Shown here: in pieces, positions 33,241 through 41,432 of the stretch
How the letters are laid out: every line of letters starts with the position of its first letter
How positions within the stretch are numbered: the stretch's first letter is position 1
NCBI RefSeq assembly: GCF_942548115.1
Contig: NZ_OW824151.1
Span: 310,001 to 374,000, forward strand
DNA length: 64,000 bases
DNA from: Aeromicrobium sp. Leaf245
GTDB taxonomy: Bacteria > Actinomycetota > Actinomycetes > Propionibacteriales > Nocardioidaceae
Direction of reading: 5' to 3'
Translations under genes and position numbers: made by a program
Notes under the pieces: generated by a model
The model's input: the letters and a program-made list of their open reading frames with translations, nothing else
What the model was told of the DNA's origin: nothing
Database searches by the model: none

Positions 33241-34907
33241 CCGCCCTGGAGACTGCACACGTCGAGTCGGGGCAGGACCTGGTGGTCCTGCTCGACGACG
33301 ACGGCACGCCGACCGGCACGGCACCCCGGCTCTCGGTCCACGGCACCGAGACCCCGCTGCACCAGGCCTTCTCGCTGCACCTGTTCGACGACCAGGGCCG
33401 GGTGCTGCTCACCCGTCGTGCCCTGGGCAAGCTCACCTGGCCGGGGGTCTGGACCAACTCGTGCTGCGGGCATCCCCGACCGGGCGAGGCCCTGGAGGAC
33501 GCCGTGCGCCGACGTCTGCGCGAGGAGCTGGGGGTCGAGGTGGACGACCTGCGGATCGTGCTGCCGGACTTCCGGTACCGCGCCGTCGACGCCAGCGGCG
33601 TGGTCGAGAACGAGATCTGCCCCGTCCTCGTGGGCCGGGTCCGCGGCAGCCTCGCACCCGACCCGGCGGAGGTGGGCGAGCACCTCTGGGTGCCCTGGTC
33701 CGACCTCGTGGCCGCCGCGAACGCCACCCCAGGCGTCTACAGCCCGTGGTCGGTGCTGCAGGTGCCGCAGCTCGACGCCCGCCGCTCCCGCCTCCCCCTG
33801 CGTGGCAGCGCACCCGCGGTCGGCTCGACGACGGGCACGGAGGCCGGCACGGTCACGGCCGTCGCCGATCTGCTCTCCGCCGAGCTGACGTGGGTGGAGT
33901 CGGTGTGGGACGCGCTGGTCCCTCCGGGCGGCGCGGGCCCGCTCGCGGGAGGTCCCGGCGACCTTCCCGCCTGGCTGCGCTCCCTCGTGCTCGGCGGCGG
34001 GAAGCGGCTGCGCCCGCGGATGTGCCACTGGGGCTTCGTGGCGGCGGGTGGCGAGATGGGCACGCCCGCCCACGAGGACGTGGTGCGCGCCGCGGCCGCC
34101 CTCGAGACGCTGCACCTGTTCGCCCTCGTGCACGACGACGTCATGGACCAGTCCGTCGAGCGCCGGGGTGCGGCGGCCGCCCACGTGGTCGCCGCGCGCC
34201 GTCACCGCGAGGTCGACGGCCACGGCGACCCCGACCGCTTCGGCCAGAACATCGCGATCCTGCTGGGCGACCTCGCGCACAGCGAGGCCGACCGGCTCGT
34301 CCACACGCTGCCCCTGGCGCTGCGCGACTACTGGTACGAGCTCAACCTCGAGCTGATCGTCGGCCAGCGGGCCGACCTCACGGGGGCCGCAGGGCGCCGC
34401 ACCGACCTGGCCCACGCCGAGGCCGTGGCCGCGCTCAAGTCCGGCGCCTACACGATCGGCCGCCCGCTCCAGCTCGGCGCGCTCGCGGCCGGCGCCACCG
34501 CGGCGCAGCGTGACGCGCTCGAACGGTTCGGCTCGCACCTCGGGCGCGCGTTCGCCTGGCGTGACGACGTGCTCGGCGTGTGGGGCGACCCCGCCGTCAC
34601 GGGCAAGCCGTCGGGCGACGACCTGCGCGAGGGCAAGACCACGCTCATCTGGGTGCTCGGCGCCGACCGGCTGACGGGTGAGGCCGCCGCCGCCATGGCA
34701 CGCGTCGGCACCACCGACGCCCGCGACGGCGACGTCGCGCTGCTGCAGCAGGCCCTCGCCGACGCGGGCGTGCGGCAGGAGGTCGAGGACCGCATCCGGG
34801 CCGAGACCGACCGAGCCGAGCAGGTCCTGCTCGGCTCCCCGTTCACCGCGGAGGGTGTCGTCGGTCTGCGCGACATCGCCCGCACCATCTCCTGGAGGTC
34901 TGCATGA
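33237..34907 (+). CDS. Fused isopentenyl-diphosphate isomerase (type 1) and geranylgeranyl diphosphate synthase
   Basis: One uninterrupted 556-residue frame. Residues 1-180 are a complete Idi: TNSCCGHP with catalytic Cys77, and ENEICPV with Glu124/Glu126. Residues about 205-556 are a complete trans-prenyltransferase: GGGKRLRP at 253-260, first aspartate motif DDVMD at 300-304, second motif from Asp443-Asp444 in WRDDVLGVWGD. A 25-residue Gly/Thr/Ala linker joins them. No in-frame ATG with a ribosome site precedes the second domain. The pair would interconvert IPP/DMAPP and build GGPP for phytoene. The stop overlaps crtI (ATGA). Confidence 0.9.
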   Translation: MTALETAHVESGQDLVVLLDDDGTPTGTAPRLSVHGTETPLHQAFSLHLFDDQGRVLLTRRALGKLTWPGVWTNSCCGHPRPGEALEDAVRRRLREELGVEVDDLRIVLPDFRYRAVDASGVVENEICPVLVGRVRGSLAPDPAEVGEHLWVPWSDLVAAANATPGVYSPWSVLQVPQLDARRSRLPLRGSAPAVGSTTGTEAGTVTAVADLLSAELTWVESVWDALVPPGGAGPLAGGPGDLPAWLRSLVLGGGKRLRPRMCHWGFVAAGGEMGTPAHEDVVRAAAALETLHLFALVHDDVMDQSVERRGAAAAHVVAARRHREVDGHGDPDRFGQNIAILLGDLAHSEADRLVHTLPLALRDYWYELNLELIVGQRADLTGAAGRRTDLAHAEAVAALKSGAYTIGRPLQLGALAAGATAAQRDALERFGSHLGRAFAWRDDVLGVWGDPAVTGKPSGDDLREGKTTLIWVLGADRLTGEAAAAMARVGTTDARDGDVALLQQALADAGVRQEVEDRIRAETDRAEQVLLGSPFTAEGVVGLRDIARTISWRSA

Positions 34908-36388
34908 GCCACGTCGTCGTCGTCGGAGCGGGGCTGGCGGGCCTCGCCGCCGCCTGCCACCTGGTGGGCGACGGGCACCGCGTCACGGTGCTCGAGCGCG
35001 AGGACGTGCCCGGTGGTCGCGCCGGTCGACTGACCCGCGAGGGCTTCACGTTCGACACCGGCCCGACGGTGCTGACGATGCCCGACCTCATCGACCGGCC
35101 GCTGCGCGCAGCCGGCTCGAGCCTGGCCGAGCGGCTCGAGCTGAGCCTGCTCGACCCGGCGTACCGGGCCTTCTTCGCCGACGGCTCCACGCTGGAGGTC
35201 CGGCACGGACACGAGGCGATGCGCGCCGAGATCCACCGCGAGTGCGGCAGCGTCGACGCCGCAGCGTTCGACGAGTTCGTGGTGTGGCTCCGCAAGCTGT
35301 ACCTGACCGAGATGCCGCACTTCATCGACCGCAACTTCGACCGTCCGACCGACCTGCTCTCCCGGCCCATGGCCGCCGCACGTCTGCTGGCGATGGGTGG
35401 GTTCACCCGGCTCGGGCCGATGATCCGGCGACGCTTCGCCGACGAGCGTCTGCACCGGTTGTTCTCGTTCCAGGCCATGTACGCGGGCCTCGCGCCGGAC
35501 GACGCACTCTCGCTCTACGCCGTCATCACGTACATGGACTCGATCGAGGGCGTCTACTTCCCGAAGGGCGGCATGCGCGCCGTGCCGCAGGCCCTGGCCG
35601 ACGCCGCCTCCGACGCCGGTGCGGACTTCCGCTACGGCACCACCGTCACCGCTCTCGTGCGCGACTCCGGGGGCCGCGTGCGTGGCGTGGCCACGGGCGA
35701 GGGGACCATCGCGGCCGACGCCGTCGTGTGCACCATCGACCTGCCGACGGCCTACGAGTGGCTGCTGCCCGAGCTCAAGCTCCCCCGCGCCGTCCGTGGC
35801 ATCGGCGGACGCCTCGGTGGGGACTACTCGCCGTCGTGCGTCGTGTGGCACGTGGGCGTCAAGGGTCTGCCGCAGGGCAAGGCCCACCACAACATCCACT
35901 TCGGCCACGAGTGGGCGGGGGCGTTCGAGGACCTCATGAAGCGCGGCACCCTGATGCGAGACCCGTCGCGTCTCGTCACCATCCACTCCCTCGACGACGA
36001 CGAGGCCGCGCCCGAGGGCGACAGCACGCTCTACGTGCTGGAGCCGACGCCCAACCTCGACGTCGGCCACATCGACTGGAAGGCCGAGCGCGAACCGATG
36101 AAGGAGCGCCTCATGGAGTTCCTCGAGGGTGCCGGCTACCCGACCGACGTCGTCGTCGACGAGTTGGTGACGCCCCTGGACTGGCACGAGCAGGGCATGG
36201 CCGCAGGGACCCCGTTCGCGCTGGCCCACACGTTCGCCCAGACCGGCCCGTTCCGCGCCGCCAACGTCGACAAGCGGGTCCCCGGCCTGGTGTTCGCCGG
36301 CTCCGGCACGGTCCCCGGCGTCGGCGTGCCGATGGTGCTCCCGTCAGGCCGCCTCGCCGCGGAGCGGGTCAACCAGCTCCTGCGCTGA
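34904..36388 (+). CDS. crtI: Phytoene desaturase CrtI
   Basis: Converts phytoene to lycopene by stepwise FAD-dependent desaturation. The 494-residue protein begins with VVVVGAGLAGLAAACHL, has GRAGRLTREGFTFDTGPTVL directly after, and ends with PGLVFAGSGTVPGVGVPMVL and a final FAD segment, all standard for bacterial CrtI. Its ATG overlaps the idi-crtE stop by 4 bp, so the two are translationally coupled. A long stem-loop follows before the convergent cyclase gene. Confidence 0.94.
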   Translation: MSHVVVVGAGLAGLAAACHLVGDGHRVTVLEREDVPGGRAGRLTREGFTFDTGPTVLTMPDLIDRPLRAAGSSLAERLELSLLDPAYRAFFADGSTLEVRHGHEAMRAEIHRECGSVDAAAFDEFVVWLRKLYLTEMPHFIDRNFDRPTDLLSRPMAAARLLAMGGFTRLGPMIRRRFADERLHRLFSFQAMYAGLAPDDALSLYAVITYMDSIEGVYFPKGGMRAVPQALADAASDAGADFRYGTTVTALVRDSGGRVRGVATGEGTIAADAVVCTIDLPTAYEWLLPELKLPRAVRGIGGRLGGDYSPSCVVWHVGVKGLPQGKAHHNIHFGHEWAGAFEDLMKRGTLMRDPSRLVTIHSLDDDEAAPEGDSTLYVLEPTPNLDVGHIDWKAEREPMKERLMEFLEGAGYPTDVVVDELVTPLDWHEQGMAAGTPFALAHTFAQTGPFRAANVDKRVPGLVFAGSGTVPGVGVPMVLPSGRLAAERVNQLLR

Positions 36389-36403
36389 CCCTGCCCGCCA
36401 GCG

Positions 36404-36479
36404 CGTCCTTCCGTTTCGGACACGTCCGGGGCACTTCGAGCGGTCGGACTGCCCCGGAACTGTCCGAAACGGAGGGACG
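36404..36479. terminator. Very long stem-loop between convergent crtI and lycopene cyclase genes
   Basis: Two 30-base arms (36404-36433 and 36450-36479) match at 27 of 30 positions as inverted repeats around a 16-base loop. The arms contain TCCGTTTCGGACA and its complement, and CCGGGGCA/TGCCCCGG. It can stop both converging genes, but it is much longer than ordinary terminators here and lower in GC at TTTCGG. It may be a mobile palindromic repeat unit. Confidence 0.75.
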
Positions 36480-36512
36480 TGAGGGCGGGCGGGCGGAAGG
36501 AGGGGTGGTCGG

Positions 36513-37643
36513 TCAGCGGCCGAGGGTGGCGCGGGCCAGCTCGCGCCGGCCCGACCACGGCATGTGGCGGAACATGGTCCACATGGCGCCGGCCACGGCC
36601 GACGGTGGCGCGTCGCGCGACATGAAGGCACGCTGCTGGTGGGCCGGGAGGCGGCCGAAGCCGTCGAAGAGGGCGAGGGTGCCGTCCACGTCGAGGCGCA
36701 GCAGGGCCCGCAGACCTGCCTCGCGGAGCCCGTCGACCGGACGCACCGGATCGACCTGGTCCGGCACGCGCCCGGCCGCCAGGTCGTCGGCGAGGGAGCG
36801 ACCTCGCAGCAGCGCGTGCGCCACCGAGTAGCCGGTGACGAGGTGCCCGCCGCGGCCGGCGACGCCGAGCGCGAGCGTGCCCGGCACCGGTGGTCGACCG
36901 CGGCCCCGCATCGGGATCCGCACGACCTCGCGGGCCAGCGGAGCGTCGACCACGGAGGGGTCCACACCGCGGGCCACCAGCCGACGCCGCAGCCGGTCCT
37001 GCAGCTCCTCGACGGCCATGCCGGGCGCGGCGGCCAGGCAGGTCTCCTCCAGCAGCACGGTCCCGTCGCCCAGGTCGAAGGCGTACAGGAACGTGGGGAT
37101 CGCACCCGCGGGCGGCGCCCCGCCCGGCGCCCAGTCGGTGCGCCAGTCCATCAGCAGCGACTCCGCACCCTGCAGCGCCGGAGCCGCGACGTCGGCGGGG
37201 ACGACGACGCCGAACGCGGTCTGCGCCGGCGCCGGGTCGTGGGCCACCCGCCCGTCGGGACGCGCGCCGCGGGCGTCGACGACGACCCTGGCCTGCCCCG
37301 CCAGCGCCGCGACCCCGGCGTCGTCGAGCCGGTCGCGGCGCACGTCGACCCCGTCGAGCGGCAGCGCGGCCTGCACCGCCGCGTTGTCGAGCACCACGTA
37401 CGTGCGCGGCAGCCGGTGGACGGCGGTGGCCCGCACCTGTGGCGCCGCCGACCGGGCCCGCACGACCGTCGGCGGCAACCCGGACAGCTCGTCCTCCCAC
37501 ACGCCGTACGTGGGCGTCCAGACCGCGTCGGGCCGCGAATCGACGGCCAGCACGCGCAGACCGAGCGCCGCGCAGCGCGACGCGAGCGTGCGGCCGGCCG
37601 GACCGAGCCCGACGACCGCGACGTCAGCGGGACCGGTTGTCAT
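36513..37643 (-). CDS. crtY: Lycopene beta-cyclase (CrtY/CrtL family)
   Basis: Cyclises lycopene ends to beta-ionone rings, giving beta-carotene. The 376-residue flavoprotein has the N-terminal nucleotide-binding motif VAVVGLGPAGRTLASRCAA, then TYGVWEDELSGLP, a hallmark of lycopene cyclases. LLMDWRTDW and PTFLYAFDLGDGTVLLEETCLA contain the conserved DW and E-T-C-L motifs. It is the soluble CrtY type, not the heterodimeric CrtYc/Yd membrane type found in Brevibacterium and Corynebacterium. The ATG at 37643 follows GGGAGGATGGGCC. It is divergent from crtB across 40 bp. Confidence 0.92.
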   Translation of the reverse strand: MTTGPADVAVVGLGPAGRTLASRCAALGLRVLAVDSRPDAVWTPTYGVWEDELSGLPPTVVRARSAAPQVRATAVHRLPRTYVVLDNAAVQAALPLDGVDVRRDRLDDAGVAALAGQARVVVDARGARPDGRVAHDPAPAQTAFGVVVPADVAAPALQGAESLLMDWRTDWAPGGAPPAGAIPTFLYAFDLGDGTVLLEETCLAAAPGMAVEELQDRLRRRLVARGVDPSVVDAPLAREVVRIPMRGRGRPPVPGTLALGVAGRGGHLVTGYSVAHALLRGRSLADDLAAGRVPDQVDPVRPVDGLREAGLRALLRLDVDGTLALFDGFGRLPAHQQRAFMSRDAPPSAVAGAMWTMFRHMPWSGRRELARATLGR

Positions 37644-37664
37644 GCGGCCCATCCTCCCGCACCT

Positions 37665-37673
37665 CAGTAGGCT
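37665..37673. promoter_or_regulatory. Overlapping divergent -10-like hexamers of crtY and crtB
   Basis: TAGGCT at 37668-37673 reads toward crtB, 10 bases from its ATG. TACTGA at 37670-37665 on the minus strand reads toward crtY. The two share three base pairs within a 40-bp gap, so the genes would compete for or share polymerase. This is an inference from hexamer similarity only. Confidence 0.4.
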
Positions 37674-37683
37674 GGGCTGCACC

Positions 37684-38628
37684 ATGGCACGCCCCCTGCA
37701 CCCCGACCCGCGGCTGGCCGAGGGCTACGCGCGGTGCGCCGAGCTGACGAGGCGCCACGGCACCACCTACTACTGGGGTGCGCGGCTGCTCCCCCGCGAG
37801 CAGCGGATCGACGTCTACACCGTCTACGCGCTGTGCCGGCTCGCCGACGACATCGTCGACGAGCCCGAGCGCGTCGACCCGGCCGTCCCTGGCCACGGCG
37901 AGGTCGACCCCGGGGTGCGGCTGCGGATGTTCGAGCAGCACTTCTGGGACTGCGTGGCCGCCGGCCGGTCCGACGAGCCCGTCATGGCCGCCGTCGTCGA
38001 CAGCCTGCAGCGCCGTGGCACCGACCCCGAGTGCTTCGACCGATTCTTCCGCGCCATGGAGCTGGACCTGACCCGCACCACGTGGGAGACGTGGGAGGAC
38101 CTGCGCGACGGCTACATGGAGGGCTCGGCCGCTGTCATCGGCGAGATGATGCTGCCCGTGCTGCAGCCCCTCACCCCGGCGGCGAAGGAACCGGCCCGCG
38201 CGCTCGGGCACGCGTTCCAGCTGACGAACTTCCTGCGCGACGTCGGCGAGGACCTCGACCGCGGGCGGGTCTACCTCCCCCAGGAGGACCTGAGGCGACA
38301 CGGCGCCGACCCGTGGACGCGCCGGGTCACCCCCGCGTGGCGCTCGATGATGGCCGAGCAGGTGGAGCGCAACCGCGCGCTGTACCGCGAGGCGGCTCCC
38401 GGCGTGGCCATGCTGCCGAGGCCCGGGGCACGCTGCGTGGCCACCGCGCTGCGCATGTACTCGCGCATCCTCGACCTGGTCGAGGAAGCCGACTACGACG
38501 TCTTCTCGGGCCGCCTCCGGGTGAGGCCACGCACCAAGGTCGCGATCCTGGCCGACGTGCTGGTGCGCGGTCCGGGCCGCGGTCTGCCGCCCTCCCCGAG
38601 GGCCAGCCTCGCCCCCCGGAGCCAGTAG
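37684..38628 (+). CDS. crtB: Phytoene synthase CrtB
   Basis: Condenses two GGPP molecules to phytoene. The 314-residue protein has TYYWGARLLPREQRIDVYTV and YALCRLADDIVDEPE (first aspartate motif DDIVDE) and GHAFQLTNFLRDVGEDLDRG, the second (DVGED). The C-terminal region YSRILDLVEEADYDVFSGRLRV is conserved. The ATG at 37684 lies just after a TAGGCT hexamer. The last 136 bp overlap, tail-to-tail, the end of the P450 gene on the opposite strand, including conserved CrtB sequence. Confidence 0.94.
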   Translation: MARPLHPDPRLAEGYARCAELTRRHGTTYYWGARLLPREQRIDVYTVYALCRLADDIVDEPERVDPAVPGHGEVDPGVRLRMFEQHFWDCVAAGRSDEPVMAAVVDSLQRRGTDPECFDRFFRAMELDLTRTTWETWEDLRDGYMEGSAAVIGEMMLPVLQPLTPAAKEPARALGHAFQLTNFLRDVGEDLDRGRVYLPQEDLRRHGADPWTRRVTPAWRSMMAEQVERNRALYREAAPGVAMLPRPGARCVATALRMYSRILDLVEEADYDVFSGRLRVRPRTKVAILADVLVRGPGRGLPPSPRASLAPRSQ

Positions 38629-39827
38629 CCGGCGATCAGGTGGTCCCAGCCCAGCTCGGGCTCGGCCTCCAGCCGCGGCTCGAGCGCCAGCAGCCGCAGC
38701 AGCAGGGCGTCGGACTCCAGCAGGGCCAGCGGCTGCCCGGGACACTTGTGCTCGCCGTCGCCGAACGCCAGCACCGGGTCACCCACGCCTGCGGGCAGGG
38801 AGCGGCCGGAGCACAGGTCGAGCGGGGCGTCGCCCACCGCGCGGGGGTCGGCGTTGCCGGGGCGCACGCACACGTCGACGAGGTCACCGGGCTCGATCGT
38901 CCACGCGTCGTCGCCGTCGGTCACCGCGATCTCCTGCTGGGCCCGCCGGTACAGGTGCCCGACGACGGGCTCGAGCCGGATGATCTCGCCCAGGATCGCC
39001 AGCCGCTCGGACTCGGGCGCCACCAGGTAGCGGGCGCGCAGGGCGTCGTCGTCGAGCAGGTGCAGCGCGGCCATGACGATGAACTCGCGCGTGGTGACCA
39101 TGCCCGCCGTGCCGTACGTGACGCACTCGACGAGGATGCTCGCCGTCGAGTACTCCTCGGCCAGCAGGTGGCTGATGATGTCCTCGCGCGGCTCGCGTCG
39201 CCTCGCCCGGACGGCGGGGCGCACGTCGGCCAGGAACAGCCGACCCACCGGGAGCAGCCCGCGGTAGGCGGCCTGCATCCACTGCCGGCGGGACCTGCCG
39301 AGGTCTCGGCGGGTGATGTCGAACGGCGGCTGGCTGAACATCGCCTCCAGCCGTCGCGCCATGCGCGGCACGGACGACTCGGTGAGCCCGACGACCTCGG
39401 CCGTGACCTCGACCGTGTACAGCAGCGCCAGCTCGTCGAGGGTGCACCCGCCGTCGGCGACGGCCTCGGCGAGCAGCCGGTCGGCCACGGAGTGCATGAG
39501 GTCGGTGTACCGCTCCGCCACGACGGTCGGTGCGAGGAAGCGCGCCACCTTGCGGCGCTGCTCGTCGTGCTTCGGGCCGTCGGAGACCAGGATCGGGTGG
39601 TGCTCGAGGTAGCCCTGCGGGATCGCCTCGGCCGTGAAGCCCGCCTGGGTCGTGGCGTGCCGGGCGCGCAGCACCTGACGCGCGGCCTCGAGCGACCGGA
39701 TCCGCCAGACGGTGCTGACGCCGGGGCGGCCGCCGGCGTCGACCCGCTCCACGCGCAGGTCGCCCGTCTCGTGCCCCGCCTCGTCGGGCAGGACGGCGCG
39801 ACGTCGCGACCGGGTGGCGTCGCTCAT
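38493..39827 (-). CDS. Cytochrome P450 in the carotenoid cluster
   Basis: A 444-residue soluble P450. The heme-ligand motif FGDGEHKCPG has Cys362, and ExxR is EIIR at 281-284. In the I helix, AGMVTTREFI has Val where most P450s have an acid before the Thr. After the usual family end (about residue 412) there is a 30-residue basic tail, encoded antisense to the end of crtB. Its start overlaps the crtU stop (ATGA). Cluster context suggests carotenoid ring hydroxylation, as proposed for the Brevibacterium P450 linked to 3,3'-dihydroxyisorenieratene; the substrate is inferred. Confidence 0.88.
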   Translation of the reverse strand: MSDATRSRRRAVLPDEAGHETGDLRVERVDAGGRPGVSTVWRIRSLEAARQVLRARHATTQAGFTAEAIPQGYLEHHPILVSDGPKHDEQRRKVARFLAPTVVAERYTDLMHSVADRLLAEAVADGGCTLDELALLYTVEVTAEVVGLTESSVPRMARRLEAMFSQPPFDITRRDLGRSRRQWMQAAYRGLLPVGRLFLADVRPAVRARRREPREDIISHLLAEEYSTASILVECVTYGTAGMVTTREFIVMAALHLLDDDALRARYLVAPESERLAILGEIIRLEPVVGHLYRRAQQEIAVTDGDDAWTIEPGDLVDVCVRPGNADPRAVGDAPLDLCSGRSLPAGVGDPVLAFGDGEHKCPGQPLALLESDALLLRLLALEPRLEAEPELGWDHLIAGYWLRGARLALGEGGRPRPGPRTSTSARIATLVRGLTRRRPEKTS

Positions 39828-41422
39828 CGCGAGAGCGAGGGCAGCCGTGGGCGTCGGCGCAGCAGGCCGTCGAGCGGGACGGTCCACACGTCCTCGCCCC
39901 GCACGCCCCACCCCGCGAGCAGCTGGTTGGCCGCGAGCACGCCGGTGGTGGCGGCCCGCTCCATGAGCGCGATCGGCCAGTCGACCCGCAGCCCGTCGCC
40001 GGCGAGCACGAGCCCGGCGTAGGGGGTGTCGACGGTCAGGCGGTCGCGCCACGGTCCTGTGCCCACCAGTCCGCAGTCGTCCTCCACGAGCAGCTCCTCG
40101 TGCACGATCCCGAGCGTGCGGGTCTCGGGGTAGACGTCGTGCAGGGCGGTCAGGAGCCGCTGCCGCACCAGGGCGACGTCGAGACCTCCGGGGCCGTCGC
40201 CGGCCAGGTCTGCGTCACGCACGGGGTCGGTGGCGTAGGCGTGCAGCTCCACCACCGAGCCGCCGTGCCGGGCGGACCACTCGGCGGCCCCGCGCTCGAA
40301 GCGCTCCAGCACCGTGACGTTGTCGAGCAGGTCGTACCCGCTCGTGCCGAGGAACGCCTCCCGCTCCGCCGCGACCGTGCCGTCGAGCCACAGCCGCAGC
40401 ACCGCGAAGGGCGGGGCGTTGCGGCCGGCGGCAGCGCGGCGGTGCCAGTCGCGACGTTCGTCGTCGTCGGCGGGCAGGGGGGCCACGAGCGTGCGCGTGG
40501 TGCGGGGGTCGGTCGCCAGCACCACGGCGTCGGCCCGCAGGGCCTCCTCCCCTGTGTGCACGAGCCAGCCGCTCCCGTCGGGTGCGACCCGGTCGGCCCG
40601 CGCGGCGGTGCGCACTCGCGCGCCCAGTCCCTCGAGGTAGCGGCCGAGCGGCGCCCAGAGCACGGCGTCGTAGTCGTCGTCGGGCACGTCGAAGAGCAGG
40701 CCCTCGGAGCTGCCGGTGAAGTAGGTGTGGAACATGCCGACCAGCTCACCGGCCCCGAACTCGGTGGGGTGGGCGAAGAACGATCGGGCGAAGACCTCCA
40801 GCGCGAGGTGCCGCGCCCCCTCGGGGAAGCGCAGCCGGTCGAGGAAGTCCTGGGCGGACTCGCCGTCGTAGCGCTCGTGGCTGGCCGGGTAGGAGGCGTC
40901 GACCAGCTCGAGGGCGCTCGGCACGTGGACCGACGGCAGGGCCGAGACGGGGAACGTGGGGCTGCGCAGCACGAAGGTCAGCAGGTTGAACGGCGGTGTG
41001 GCCGGCAGGGCCGCGAAGGAGTCGGTGAGCCCGTCGCCGCGGCGCAGCGGGTAGTCGGGCACCGGCACCAGGTGCGACAACGTGGGATCGACGCGGCGCA
41101 GCAGCGAGCGCAGCGTGTAGTACTGGCGGAAGAACGCGTGGAACCCGCGGCTCATCGTGCGCGAGCCGTCGGTTCCGCCGGATCCGGTGTCGCCGTCGTC
41201 GGCCAGCGGCCAGGCGCGCACCCGGCCACCCAGCTGGTCGCACGCCTCGAGCAGGGTCACCCGGGCGCCGCGCTCGGCCAGCACCACTGCGGCGCCGAGG
41301 CCGGCGATGCCGCCCCCGACCACCACGACGTGTCGGTCGTCGCCCAGCCGCGAGGAGCCGGGGGCAGCGCGGTGGAGCACGGCGTTCCGGTCGCGACCGG
41401 GCGGGACAGGACGTGAGGCCAT
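39824..41422 (-). CDS. crtU: CrtU-like carotene desaturase/methyltransferase (isorenieratene synthase)
   Basis: Aromatises beta-ionone rings, converting beta-carotene through beta-isorenieratene to isorenieratene. The 532-residue FAD protein has VVVVGGGIAGLGAAVVL near residue 32 and SRGFHAFFRQYYTLRSLLRR, a segment I associate with CrtU of Streptomyces and Brevibacterium. The C-terminal ALMERAATTGVLAANQLLAG, then WGVRGEDVWTVPL, also fits that family. The ATG at 41422 gives a short Arg/Pro-rich lead. The gene sits between crtT (10 bp) and the P450 (4-bp overlap). Confidence 0.87.
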   Translation of the reverse strand: MASRPVPPGRDRNAVLHRAAPGSSRLGDDRHVVVVGGGIAGLGAAVVLAERGARVTLLEACDQLGGRVRAWPLADDGDTGSGGTDGSRTMSRGFHAFFRQYYTLRSLLRRVDPTLSHLVPVPDYPLRRGDGLTDSFAALPATPPFNLLTFVLRSPTFPVSALPSVHVPSALELVDASYPASHERYDGESAQDFLDRLRFPEGARHLALEVFARSFFAHPTEFGAGELVGMFHTYFTGSSEGLLFDVPDDDYDAVLWAPLGRYLEGLGARVRTAARADRVAPDGSGWLVHTGEEALRADAVVLATDPRTTRTLVAPLPADDDERRDWHRRAAAGRNAPPFAVLRLWLDGTVAAEREAFLGTSGYDLLDNVTVLERFERGAAEWSARHGGSVVELHAYATDPVRDADLAGDGPGGLDVALVRQRLLTALHDVYPETRTLGIVHEELLVEDDCGLVGTGPWRDRLTVDTPYAGLVLAGDGLRVDWPIALMERAATTGVLAANQLLAGWGVRGEDVWTVPLDGLLRRRPRLPSLSR

Positions 41423-41432
41423 CACGCGCGGG

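Noticed and set aside
33837-33910. Separate crtE gene starting at an internal GTG inside the fusion
   Set aside because: The GTG codons near the prenyltransferase domain have no ribosome site and no stop separates them from the Idi domain; a fusion is the simpler reading.
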